Positions 24,264-31,749 of a DNA stretch of 35,422 nucleotides are shown piece after piece. Within the stretch, counting starts at the first letter, position 1. The number at the start of each line of letters is the position of its first letter. Source of the stretch: an uncultured Bacteroidales bacterium (GTDB lineage: Bacteria; Bacteroidota; Bacteroidia; Bacteroidales; UBA932); assembly GCA_944326315.1 (NCBI GenBank), contig CALVDP010000102.1:1-35422 (forward strand), read 5' to 3'. The notes under the pieces were generated by a model that worked only from the letters and a program-made list of their open reading frames with translations, was not told the origin of the DNA and searched no databases. Both the position numbers and the translations under genes were made by a program.

Positions 24264-24319
24264 ATAAACTTAATTCATTCTGAAAAGAATTTTGAACGCT
24301 TATTATTAGAGAAGCTGCG

Positions 24320-25636
24320 TTACTCATCTGATTGTGCCGTAAAGCTGAACGGCATCTTGTCTATGAGGGCCTGGTCGAGCGTTTTGTTCAGAAATTTTGC
24401 ATAGACCTTTTCCGTTGCAGTTATGGATGTGTGTCCCAGCAATGTACTGATGACATGGACATCCATTCCGTTATTCAGAGCCTGAACCGCAAACGAATGT
24501 CGGGCAACGTGCATTGTCAGGTTAAACGGCAGTCCGAGTTTATTCCCGATTGTCCTTAATGATGTCTGGAAATTCCGGTTATTGCTCTTCAGGCAGGTAT
24601 CCAACCTTGCCGGATCATCAAGATTGAAATCCACCGGAAGGCAGTTGAACACGAAACGTGGATTTTTGTTTTCATGCTGATATTTCCGGAGGATATTGAT
24701 GGCTTCATCGCACAACGGAATCCTCAGTGTGTTCTTTGTCTTTACGATCTGTTTTATGAGGCCCCTGTCATCAAAATTGATGTGGCTCCATTCCAATGTG
24801 ATAATGTCCGAGACTCGCAGTCCGCAGGCATAATAGGCAAAGAGGAACATATCGAGGATTCTCAATCTCCTGACATCGTGAATTGTGCCATACAGATCTT
24901 TAATTCTGGCTATCTGATCCTCATTAAGATATCGCACTTCTTTTTCTTCAGTTTCGCCTTCATACTTTCTTGTCTTGGTATCAAGATAGGATTCGGCTAT
25001 GGCTGTCGCTGTCTTGGCGTCCAACAGCCCATTATCTGCAGCGTATCTTGCAGCCTTGATAATAGGGGTCAGTTTCTTATTGATAGCCTCCTTAGACTTC
25101 ATCTTCGCGCTCGTCAGATTCCATTCCTTAAAGCCGTCTACCATACCTATAGTTATATTGGACACTCTCGGCTCTGGGATGCGATTTTCAAGGAAGTACC
25201 GTCTGAAATGCTGCAAATTGAGAGTTGCATTATAATATGTGGAATACCCGATCTTTCCCTGTTGGTATCGGGTCTCGTTCAACTTTACTGCATACTGGAT
25301 AAAAGGAGTATCCTTTCCCGTCTGGCCGTATGTTCCTTTAATAATCGACCTCAGAACTTCCACCGTAACAACCTCGTCACAATTTTCAATCTGTTCATCG
25401 ATACTGTTCCTGAATTCTTTAAGGCGCCTGTTGATCCGGGTCGCATCAGGACACTTTGCCCTGATTTCCTGAGTCGCCGCATTCCACATGTCAGGATGCA
25501 GAAAGATGCCTGTAGACTTATACACCGGTACGCCATTACAGACATACTGTAGATTGAGAGCGCGTTCTCCTTTGGCATTGGGGGCGTTCCTGAAGACAAA
25601 ATGACCTTTAGGTATTTCCGACTTGATCTTTCCCAT
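24320..25636 (-). CDS. Tyrosine integrase of the element
   Basis: A 438-residue tyrosine recombinase with an arm-binding N-terminus, a core-binding SAM-like domain (about 108-210) and a complete catalytic set: R274 (CGLRVSD), K299/K301, HVARH with H376 and R379, H402 (LLGHTS) and nucleophile Y412 (EKVYAKF). Its gene is the last element gene on the right, next to chromosomal genes, the usual location of the integrase beside att. Unlike the 19211-20419 recombinase it has the canonical HxxR and its own promoter with flanking inverted repeats. It therefore most likely carries out insertion and excision of the whole element. No target tRNA is visible at this end. Confidence 0.88.
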   Translation of the reverse strand: MGKIKSEIPKGHFVFRNAPNAKGERALNLQYVCNGVPVYKSTGIFLHPDMWNAATQEIRAKCPDATRINRRLKEFRNSIDEQIENCDEVVTVEVLRSIIKGTYGQTGKDTPFIQYAVKLNETRYQQGKIGYSTYYNATLNLQHFRRYFLENRIPEPRVSNITIGMVDGFKEWNLTSAKMKSKEAINKKLTPIIKAARYAADNGLLDAKTATAIAESYLDTKTRKYEGETEEKEVRYLNEDQIARIKDLYGTIHDVRRLRILDMFLFAYYACGLRVSDIITLEWSHINFDDRGLIKQIVKTKNTLRIPLCDEAINILRKYQHENKNPRFVFNCLPVDFNLDDPARLDTCLKSNNRNFQTSLRTIGNKLGLPFNLTMHVARHSFAVQALNNGMDVHVISTLLGHTSITATEKVYAKFLNKTLDQALIDKMPFSFTAQSDE

Positions 25637-25717
25637 AAGTATTCTCTTTTTGCAAATATACTTATTTTTATAATTTTAAGAATACTTACTAGTCAAGTTT
25701 TTAGTAAGTTTATTCTT
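25636..25717 (-). promoter_or_regulatory. Integrase promoter with flanking inverted repeats; candidate Int/Xis binding sites
   Basis: The minus-strand -7 box TATATTTG (25660-25653) precedes the integrase start at 25636. A 10-bp inverted repeat pair flanks it: TAAGTATTCT (25636-25645), overlapping the start codon, and AGAATACTTA (25679-25688), near the -33 position. A related TAAGtttATTCTT lies at 25705-25717. Repeats in this position could serve autorepression or be integrase arm sites next to att. The att core could not be identified. Confidence 0.45.
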
Positions 25718-25750
25718 CCGCACCCTGCCGTAGAATGCCCTGAAACGCAT

Positions 25751-25776
25751 AGTGCCATTTCCGCAGAAATGGCACT
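25751..25776. repeat. Perfect 11-bp hairpin near the element-chromosome junction
   Basis: AGTGCCATTTC (25751-25761) and GAAATGGCACT (25766-25776) pair perfectly around a 4-nt loop. It is followed by an A-rich run, so read on the plus strand it lacks a U tract. It may be the first part of a double terminator with 25786-25820, or mark the chromosomal side of the junction. Confidence 0.5.
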
Positions 25777-25785
25777 AATAAGTAA

Positions 25786-25820
25786 AAAAACGGCCTCCAG
25801 AGTACCTGGAAGCCGTTTTT
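25786..25820 (-). terminator. Bidirectional rho-independent terminator
   Basis: CGGC and TCCAG (25791-25800) pair with CTGGA and GCCG (25806-25815), flanked by A runs on the left and T runs on the right. It lies just after the DUF2795 stop (25826, minus strand), where the minus-strand transcript ends in a U run. Confidence 0.8.
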
Positions 25821-25825
25821 GTCAA

Positions 25826-26047
25826 TTAATATTCCTCCTCGTTGAAAAAGAAATCATCCTTTGTTGGATAGTCGGGCCAAATATCTTCGATGCTTTCATA
25901 AATCTCGCCGTCATCCTCCAGTTCTTCAAGATTTTCCACTACCTCAAGAGGCGCCCCGGAACGTGTGGCATAGTCGATAAGTTCCTCTTTAGTAGCCGGC
26001 CAAGGAGCGTCTTCAAGCCTATACGCAAGTTCAAGTGTCCAATACAT
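25826..26047 (-). CDS. DUF2795 family small acidic protein
   Basis: A 73-residue very acidic protein, conserved across Bacteroidales and usually about this length. It begins MYWTLELAYRLEDAPWPATK, continues with a helix (EELIDYATRSGAP) and an acidic region, and ends in DDFFFNEEEY. The ELIDYAxRxGAPLEVVxNL core fits DUF2795, a small helical domain of unknown biochemical role. It is monocistronic, followed by a strong terminator, and divergent from folE. This is the first clearly chromosomal gene to the right of the element. Confidence 0.85.
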   Translation of the reverse strand: MYWTLELAYRLEDAPWPATKEELIDYATRSGAPLEVVENLEELEDDGEIYESIEDIWPDYPTKDDFFFNEEEY

Positions 26048-26161
26048 AGTAAAACCAGTTTTATATCGTTTATATTCAGGTATTTACAATCAAAATTACG
26101 GTCATCCGACCAACCAGGACGCAAATATATACAAAAAAAATATAAGATGGATTCTTTTTGC

Positions 26162-26169
26162 TAATTTTG
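26162..26169 (+). promoter_or_regulatory. -7 box of folE
   Basis: TAATTTTG fits TAnnTTTG and lies 51 nt before the folE ATG. No TTG occurs at the standard -33 distance. The preceding TTTTTGCTAAT resembles the end of the element's 22-bp motif by chance; the rest does not match. Confidence 0.5.
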
Positions 26170-26220
26170 CGTCGGGATTGTTCCAGACAATTAATGTACC
26201 ATACTTAATTTGACGACATA

Positions 26221-26808
26221 ATGGCATATACAAAAGAAGATATCTATTCGGACAGGACAACGGAACTCATAGCGGAACACTACAGGGAAATACTCCGGCT
26301 TCTCGGGGAAGATCCTGAACGCGAAGGACTTCTGAAGACACCGGAAAGAGTTGCCAAGGCCCTTCAGTTCCTGACACAAGGCTATGGCCAGGACGGATCG
26401 GAAATCATCAGAGGAGCAATATTCAAGGAAGAATACAAGCAGATGGTACTTGTCAAGGACATCGAATTATATTCGACCTGCGAACATCATGTCATGCCGT
26501 TCATCGGGAAAGCGCATGTCGCCTATATCCCGGACGGATACATTACAGGGCTGAGCAAGATAGCCAGGGTCGTGGAAACATACGCCAGACGACTTCAGGT
26601 ACAGGAGAGGCTGACAGTCCAGATCAGGGACTGCATCCAGAAGACACTCAACCCTTTAGGAGTAGCGGTCGTCATAGAGGCTGCGCACACGTGCATGCAG
26701 ATACGTGGTGTCCAGAAAGCCAACGCCATCACCACTACATCTGCGTTTTCCGGAGTATTCCTCAAAGACGAAAGGACGAGAAACGAGTTCCTCAACCTGA
26801 TAAAATAA
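26221..26808 (+). CDS. folE: GTP cyclohydrolase I
   Basis: A 195-residue FolE, the normal bacterial length. It converts GTP to dihydroneopterin triphosphate, the first step of tetrahydrofolate synthesis. Visible hallmarks are [29 protein letters not shown] (in pieces, residues 18-47), the catalytic and zinc-binding [10 protein letters not shown] (about 87-96), [27 protein letters not shown], and the second zinc cysteine in HTCMQIRG (about 158-165). The cysteine and histidine ligands are all present, so the zinc enzyme should be active. It is followed after 28 nt by the TonB-receptor gene on the same strand, possibly by read-through; no functional link is apparent. Confidence 0.96.
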   Translation: MAYTKEDIYSDRTTELIAEHYREILRLLGEDPEREGLLKTPERVAKALQFLTQGYGQDGSEIIRGAIFKEEYKQMVLVKDIELYSTCEHHVMPFIGKAHVAYIPDGYITGLSKIARVVETYARRLQVQERLTVQIRDCIQKTLNPLGVAVVIEAAHTCMQIRGVQKANAITTTSAFSGVFLKDERTRNEFLNLIK

Positions 26809-26836
26809 TGTCAAGAAAGCCGGAAAGCCAATACCT

Positions 26837-28927
26837 ATGCCCACGCACACAACTATTCTGACCGTTTTCCTGCTCTGCGCCGCATTGCAGGCTACAGGAC
26901 AGGAACGACATGACATGCCTGACAGCCTGGCAGCAGACGAGGACATGGAGCTCATTGAAGAAGCCGTCGTCACATCCTCACGGAACGAGAAACGGATAGA
27001 AGGCATCATGTCCGGCAACCTGAGACTGGATGCGGAAAGCATCTCGGGACTTCCTAAATTCCTAGGAGTGCCGGATATTCTGAAGACAATACAGCTTATG
27101 CCCGGCGTTCTTGCCTCCGGGGAAATGGATTCAGGCATTTACATCAGAGGTGGCGATCCCGGGCAGAATCTCATCATGCTGGATGGGGCCACGATCTATG
27201 CACCCGCCCACCTGCTCGGTTTTTTCTCCATATTCAACAGCGACCATCTGGCATCCGCCACAGTCTACAAATCGGGAATCCCCTCAAGATACGGAAGCTG
27301 CACATCAGGAGTAATAGATATCGGGACAACAGACACCATGACAGGGAAGGCCAAAGGTACGCTCAACATAGGGCTCATATCATCACAAGGCACTCTGGCT
27401 GTCCCGCTGTGGAAAAATTCGACATTAACTTTTTCAGGCAGGGGCACATATATCAACTACATATTGAAAGGGACCGCCAAGGTCATGCGGGAAGACACGG
27501 AAATGCCCGAGTACGGCTTCCAGGACTGGAACATCACGTTGCTGACAAGACTTGACCCGAACAACACCCTGAAGATAAACGGATATTACGGACATGACAG
27601 GCTCCATTTCATGCAGGAGACTTATTCCATGCTCGCCGCATTGAAGTGGTACAATGCCGCAGCATCCATAATATGGGAAGGAACCAGTGGCGAAAGGACC
27701 AGGAACAGACACATCTTGTCATTCTCGCGCTACAGCAACAACATATCCATCGAGAGGGACCCGGCATCTATAAAAATGCCGTCCGACATAACGGACTTTT
27801 CATACAAAGGACTTACGGAACTGAGCTTCAGACAAAGCAGGCTGAGCTTCGGAGGCAGCTACACATTCCACCTGTCCAATGTGCAATATCCGATAATAAA
27901 CGGACTCAACAGTCTCATAGACGACATCGGACGTCCGGCGCCGTACCACACACACGAGTTCGGGATATTCGCAGACTACAGCATCTGGTTCAACTTCCCG
28001 CTGACATTAGACATCGGACTGAGATACAGCGGAGCTTCCACCGGGAAACGCCTGTACACCGGCCCGGAACCACGGTTTTCCATAAGATACAGACCCACGC
28101 CGCAGACAAGCCTGCGCGCCGCATTCGCCATTCAAAGACAATACGTGAACATGGTCTCCATATCTGGAATGGGAATGCCCACAGACTACTGGACACCGGT
28201 CACCGACAAGATACGCCCGCAGATATCGGAATCCGCCTCATTGGGGTTCTCACACTTGTTGTGGGACAGCGCCGTCGAGTACAGCATAGAACCGTATTTC
28301 TGTCTTCTGGACAATGTCCTGGAATATGACGGAGAGCTTTTCGACATGGTAAACCGCAAGTATGACCCGGAAGAACACGTCATATCCGGGAAAGGCCGCA
28401 ATTACGGTATAGAAATCATGCTCAAGAAAAACGGCGGCAAGATCAACGGCTGGATAAGCTATACCCTTAGCAGGTCTGAGAGATCCTTCCCCGACATAAT
28501 GGACGGGGCTGTCTTCCCGGCAAAACACGACCGCACGCACAATCTTGCCGCGACCGCCAGCTACTCCCCGGCAGAAAGATGGCTTTTCTCCGCCGTCTTC
28601 GTATATGCCACCGGAAGAACCTACACCCCACCTGTCGGCATCTATCTCGTCGGCGAAAACATGATACAGGAATACGGAGACCACAATAGTGCACGAATGC
28701 CTGACTATCACAGGCTTGATCTTTCCGTCACATACAATTTCCGGCAAAGGGGACGATGCAGGCATTCGCTCAATGCATCGATATACAATGTCTACGCACG
28801 CAAGAATCCCCTCTACCGGGATCTTCGGTTCAATGCCAACGAAGATACCGGCACTTTCGACATGAGCATCAAGAACATATCATTATATTCCATCGTCCCC
28901 TCAATCAGCTATACGTTAAATTTCTGA
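26837..28927 (+). CDS. TonB-dependent outer-membrane receptor
   Basis: A 696-residue receptor: signal peptide to about residue 21 (QATGQ), a short acidic linker with a TonB-box-like EEAVVTSS (about 41), a plug domain (about 50-170) containing IRGGDPGQNLIMLDGATIYAP and YKSGIPSRYG, then a beta-barrel ending in aromatic SYTLNF. It lacks the N-terminal carboxypeptidase-D-like domain that many Bacteroidota receptors carry, which makes it short. It is paired with a DUF4249 lipoprotein 4 nt downstream, a recurrent combination in Bacteroidota that forms an uptake unit for an unknown ligand, different from SusCD sugar systems. Confidence 0.9.
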   Translation: MPTHTTILTVFLLCAALQATGQERHDMPDSLAADEDMELIEEAVVTSSRNEKRIEGIMSGNLRLDAESISGLPKFLGVPDILKTIQLMPGVLASGEMDSGIYIRGGDPGQNLIMLDGATIYAPAHLLGFFSIFNSDHLASATVYKSGIPSRYGSCTSGVIDIGTTDTMTGKAKGTLNIGLISSQGTLAVPLWKNSTLTFSGRGTYINYILKGTAKVMREDTEMPEYGFQDWNITLLTRLDPNNTLKINGYYGHDRLHFMQETYSMLAALKWYNAAASIIWEGTSGERTRNRHILSFSRYSNNISIERDPASIKMPSDITDFSYKGLTELSFRQSRLSFGGSYTFHLSNVQYPIINGLNSLIDDIGRPAPYHTHEFGIFADYSIWFNFPLTLDIGLRYSGASTGKRLYTGPEPRFSIRYRPTPQTSLRAAFAIQRQYVNMVSISGMGMPTDYWTPVTDKIRPQISESASLGFSHLLWDSAVEYSIEPYFCLLDNVLEYDGELFDMVNRKYDPEEHVISGKGRNYGIEIMLKKNGGKINGWISYTLSRSERSFPDIMDGAVFPAKHDRTHNLAATASYSPAERWLFSAVFVYATGRTYTPPVGIYLVGENMIQEYGDHNSARMPDYHRLDLSVTYNFRQRGRCRHSLNASIYNVYARKNPLYRDLRFNANEDTGTFDMSIKNISLYSIVPSISYTLNF

Positions 28928-28931
28928 AAAA

Positions 28932-29798
28932 ATGAAAAGACTGCCGACAATCGTTTTCCTGCTGCCTTCCATACTCCTGTCCTGCTCTGTAAACTGGGAT
29001 GTGGACAATATTTTCGAGCCACAGATCGCGGTCGAAGGCTGGATCGATGACGGAGAGCCTGCTACCGTAATACTGACCCAGATGCTCCCTTACAACAACA
29101 GCACTGAAAGCGGGCCTATGGACATGAAGGATATTCCGATAAGGTGGGCTACGGTGTCGGTCTCCGACGGAGAAAAGACAGAAATGCTTGTGGGACAGAT
29201 AGACACCAACTATACTCCGCCGTATGTCTATTCCGGCTCGTCAATCAAGGGTGTGCCAGGCAGGACATATACTCTCACTGTAAAATATTCCGGAAGGACC
29301 CTTGTCGCAGAGACCACAGTCCCGGAACCGGTACATGTCGACAGATACGAGGTGTCCCCCAGCCTGACATGCGACACCCTTTACAGCATACGGATATATT
29401 TCAGGGACGACCCTGACCGGAAGAACTTCTACAAGGCATTCACAAAGGTCAAGAATACCGACAAACGCTATTTCGCGGCATTTATGGGAGATATCAGCGA
29501 CGAAGTCCTCGGAGAGGACGCCTACATGATCATAAACAGAGCATTCAGACATACAAGGCTATACGAGCACACACCTTTCTTCAAACCGGAAGACACAGTG
29601 TATGTCAAGTTCACACAAGTGCCTGAAGCCGGTTTCGAGTTCTGGAGCAGCTATGAAAACGAAGTCACCAACGGTGCCAACATCCTGTTTCCAAACACTT
29701 CCGACCTGAAATCGAATATTTCCGGGGGCAGAGGCATCTGGTGCGGTTACGGAACTGACATCGTGGAGATTGTCATCAAGGATGAAGCCGGAAAATGA
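28932..29798 (+). CDS. DUF4249 surface lipoprotein, partner of the TonB receptor
   Basis: A 288-residue lipoprotein (signal with SILLSC, cysteine at residue 18). The region just after the anchor (EPQIAVEGWIDDGEPATVILTQ) and the following strand pattern, with PGRTYTLTVKYSGRTLVAETTVPEPV (about 109-134), are typical of DUF4249, which resembles a fibronectin-type start followed by a beta-sandwich. Such proteins sit over a TonB receptor at the cell surface, probably capturing its ligand. Its start is 4 nt after the receptor's stop, so the two are translationally linked. Confidence 0.85.
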   Translation: MKRLPTIVFLLPSILLSCSVNWDVDNIFEPQIAVEGWIDDGEPATVILTQMLPYNNSTESGPMDMKDIPIRWATVSVSDGEKTEMLVGQIDTNYTPPYVYSGSSIKGVPGRTYTLTVKYSGRTLVAETTVPEPVHVDRYEVSPSLTCDTLYSIRIYFRDDPDRKNFYKAFTKVKNTDKRYFAAFMGDISDEVLGEDAYMIINRAFRHTRLYEHTPFFKPEDTVYVKFTQVPEAGFEFWSSYENEVTNGANILFPNTSDLKSNISGGRGIWCGYGTDIVEIVIKDEAGK

Positions 29799-29800
29799 AA

Positions 29801-29840
29801 CCGGACTGTCTCGCCTGCATGTGTGCAGCCAGAAGTCCGG
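29801..29840. terminator. Stable hairpin between converging genes
   Basis: CCGGACT (29801-29807) pairs with AGTCCGG (29834-29840), with an inner CTGCA-tgtg-TGCAG stem (29815-29828). It follows the DUF4249 stop and faces the convergent 29872-31317 gene, so it may end transcription from the left, though no U run follows. Confidence 0.4.
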
Positions 29841-29871
29841 CCTCAAAGGGAAAAGAAGGGTCTTGTTACAG

Positions 29872-31317
29872 TTAATAATTGAACAGATAATCCAGATAAT
29901 ACTCATATCTGTCGACCAGGGACTCTGCGGCATCAACTACAGAAGCATAGTCATCTTCGTTGAAGAAATCGGTGATTTCAAACTCCGCCCCGTCATTTCT
30001 GAACTTTATTATATATGAGACTTCATACCCGCTGAAATTGCGGTATTCATATCGCGGATAAGTATTCCCCCAATCGTCACGATAAATATATTCGTCGCTG
30101 AAATAAAGATCCCGTGAATACATCGGTTTGGCGATGAAGTCCGCAAAAGGCTCGTTGGCCCCGTAAGACGCAGATACCGCCAAATTGGAATTGATCAGTT
30201 CACTCAGCCTCGCAATATATTCCTCGCTAGCCCATGTCGGAGGCAGACTGCTTTCCGGCTCTAGCACCGCAGGATCATCATCCCAGGCGTATGCCTCGTC
30301 ATCCATGTCGATATAATCGTTTATGAATCTGCTTATGTTCCCGATGCTCCTTGCCTCTACATTAAGATCGAGGACAGAAACCTTCACCGTGGCATCAGAA
30401 AACATGTTCTCGACATTTTCCTGATAACTGTCAACATCGCACAGTCCCGTACCTGAAACGGAAACGGCTGAACTGATAAAACGTGTACCGTCTATGTCGA
30501 AAGTCATGTTCTGCGAGATATTGCTGTTGCTGACATCCAGAGACATATCCACATCATAGCTTCCGGCTACAAGTGAAAGGGTCTGATTCACCCTGCTGCC
30601 TTCGTCATACTCTCCATCGACTTCGAGACTGAACAGCGGATCCGAACCGGAAGTGATGGATGCCACTATCTTCGCCGGAATGACAATGGTATAATAGTCG
30701 ATATACGTGTCACCGGGTACATAATCTCCGGACGGTGTTGAATAGCCGGGCTCCAACCACTCGGATGTATACTCATAGCTGTACTCACGCCCCGAACCGG
30801 AAACAGTCGCACGGATATCCTTTCCGTCGCAAGGGTAGATAAAGGTCAGTTCAGAATCGGAAGCAGTATATTTCCACTCATTTCCGGTAAACTCATATAT
30901 TCCATACAGGCGTGAGGCCTCGTAAATATAGGAATCTTCCTGGACAGCCTTACTCAATACATAAGGGTCCGAAGTTTCGGCCAGGCTCTGCGCGGCACTC
31001 ATCAGGGCGCTCATCGGCTGCACTGGATTCACAGCCCTGTAAGATGATCCAGGCACATAAGTGTCATCCCTGAAATCCAGTTCATACTCGGAAATGTACT
31101 CAAAAAACTTGTCAATGGCCTCCAGAAGTTCGATCTGTCTGTCCGGTGCGGCCATGTTGACAGCATCCAGTCCGATCTGTTCAAGTCTGGCCCGGTTTTC
31201 TTCAGGAGTAAGAGGATTAGAAGTGCTTCCATTGCCGGACCCGGCACTGCCTCCGTCACATGATGCCATGGCAAGCACAGACGCCGCCGACACGATAGAA
31301 AGTAAAAATTTTTTCAT
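29872..31317 (-). CDS. Unrecognised lipoprotein
   Basis: A 481-residue lipoprotein with signal MKKFLLSIVSAASVLAMASC (cysteine at residue 20) and a Ser/Gly/Asn linker. The N-terminal third is helical, with QIGLDAVNMAAPDRQIELLEAIDKFFEYI around residues 46-76. A beta-rich region with many Tyr, Ser and Asp residues follows. The C-terminus (about 425-481) has alternating strands and a closing helix, ESLVDRYEYYLDYLF. No conserved domain is recognised, and by composition it is a periplasmic or surface protein of Bacteroidales. It is monocistronic between convergent DUF4249 and the htpG terminator region. Confidence 0.7.
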   Translation of the reverse strand: MKKFLLSIVSAASVLAMASCDGGSAGSGNGSTSNPLTPEENRARLEQIGLDAVNMAAPDRQIELLEAIDKFFEYISEYELDFRDDTYVPGSSYRAVNPVQPMSALMSAAQSLAETSDPYVLSKAVQEDSYIYEASRLYGIYEFTGNEWKYTASDSELTFIYPCDGKDIRATVSGSGREYSYEYTSEWLEPGYSTPSGDYVPGDTYIDYYTIVIPAKIVASITSGSDPLFSLEVDGEYDEGSRVNQTLSLVAGSYDVDMSLDVSNSNISQNMTFDIDGTRFISSAVSVSGTGLCDVDSYQENVENMFSDATVKVSVLDLNVEARSIGNISRFINDYIDMDDEAYAWDDDPAVLEPESSLPPTWASEEYIARLSELINSNLAVSASYGANEPFADFIAKPMYSRDLYFSDEYIYRDDWGNTYPRYEYRNFSGYEVSYIIKFRNDGAEFEITDFFNEDDYASVVDAAESLVDRYEYYLDYLFNY

Positions 31318-31416
31318 AGAAATATTTTAATAAAATTGATTTCACACATTTTCTACAAACTTACACATAAATCTCCTATTTCCATACAGTTTACATTAAA
31401 ATAACGTGAATTCGAT

Positions 31417-31443
31417 GAAATGAATGAAATGAATGAAATGAAT
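31417..31443. repeat. Three tandem copies of a 9-bp unit
   Basis: GAAATGAAT is repeated three times without interruption (31417-31425, 31426-31434, 31435-31443). It is in the gap between the lipoprotein gene and htpG and could vary in copy number. Confidence 0.75.
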
Positions 31444-31455
31444 TTCAGAGAATTA

Positions 31456-31610
31456 CCTCTATAGAGGACGAAGTCCGGCGTAAGTTCTCCCCTACGCAGG
31501 GGAGAATTTAAGAGGGGTGACACGAAAAAGGAAAGGGATTTCGAAGAAATCGTAACGTCAGTTCGACGGAATCTCTGATATTGAACAGAATAATTCGTCG
31601 AACTGACGTT
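31456..31610. repeat. Cluster of inverted repeats downstream of htpG
   Basis: The gap holds a palindrome CCTCTATAGAGG (31456-31467), a perfect 9-bp hairpin TTCTCCCCT/AGGGGAGAA (31485-31506), one copy of a 30-bp interspersed repeat (31526-31555) and a 15-bp perfect inverted repeat AACGTCAGTTCGACG (31554-31568) with CGTCGAACTGACGTT (31596-31610). No gene is supported here. The structures resemble REP-like intergenic elements. Confidence 0.65.
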
Positions 31611-31647
31611 AAAATATTTCGTTTCGGACATCGCGGACAAAAATAAA

Positions 31648-31689
31648 AAAGGGTCTGTATCAAAATGAGTGTTTTGATGCAGACCCTTT
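31648..31689 (-). terminator. Rho-independent terminator of htpG
   Basis: An 18-bp stem (31648-31665 with 31672-31689, one G-U pair) around a 6-nt loop, followed on the minus strand by a T run (TTTTTTATTTTT). It lies 61 nt after the htpG stop. Confidence 0.9.
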
Positions 31690-31749
31690 AAATTATGACA
31701 CAACGTCCTTTTTTCCGGATAAAATCAAAGTTGCCGAACCTGTGCTCTG

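Noticed and set aside
24674..25552. 292-residue plus-strand frame opposite the integrase
   Set aside because: Exact antisense shadow of the intact integrase, cysteine- and serine-rich with no recognisable domain.
26150..26170. Further copy of the 22-bp motif upstream of folE
   Set aside because: Only TTTTTGCTAATTT is shared; the ACAAG half containing the -33 element is missing, so folE is not assigned to the regulon.
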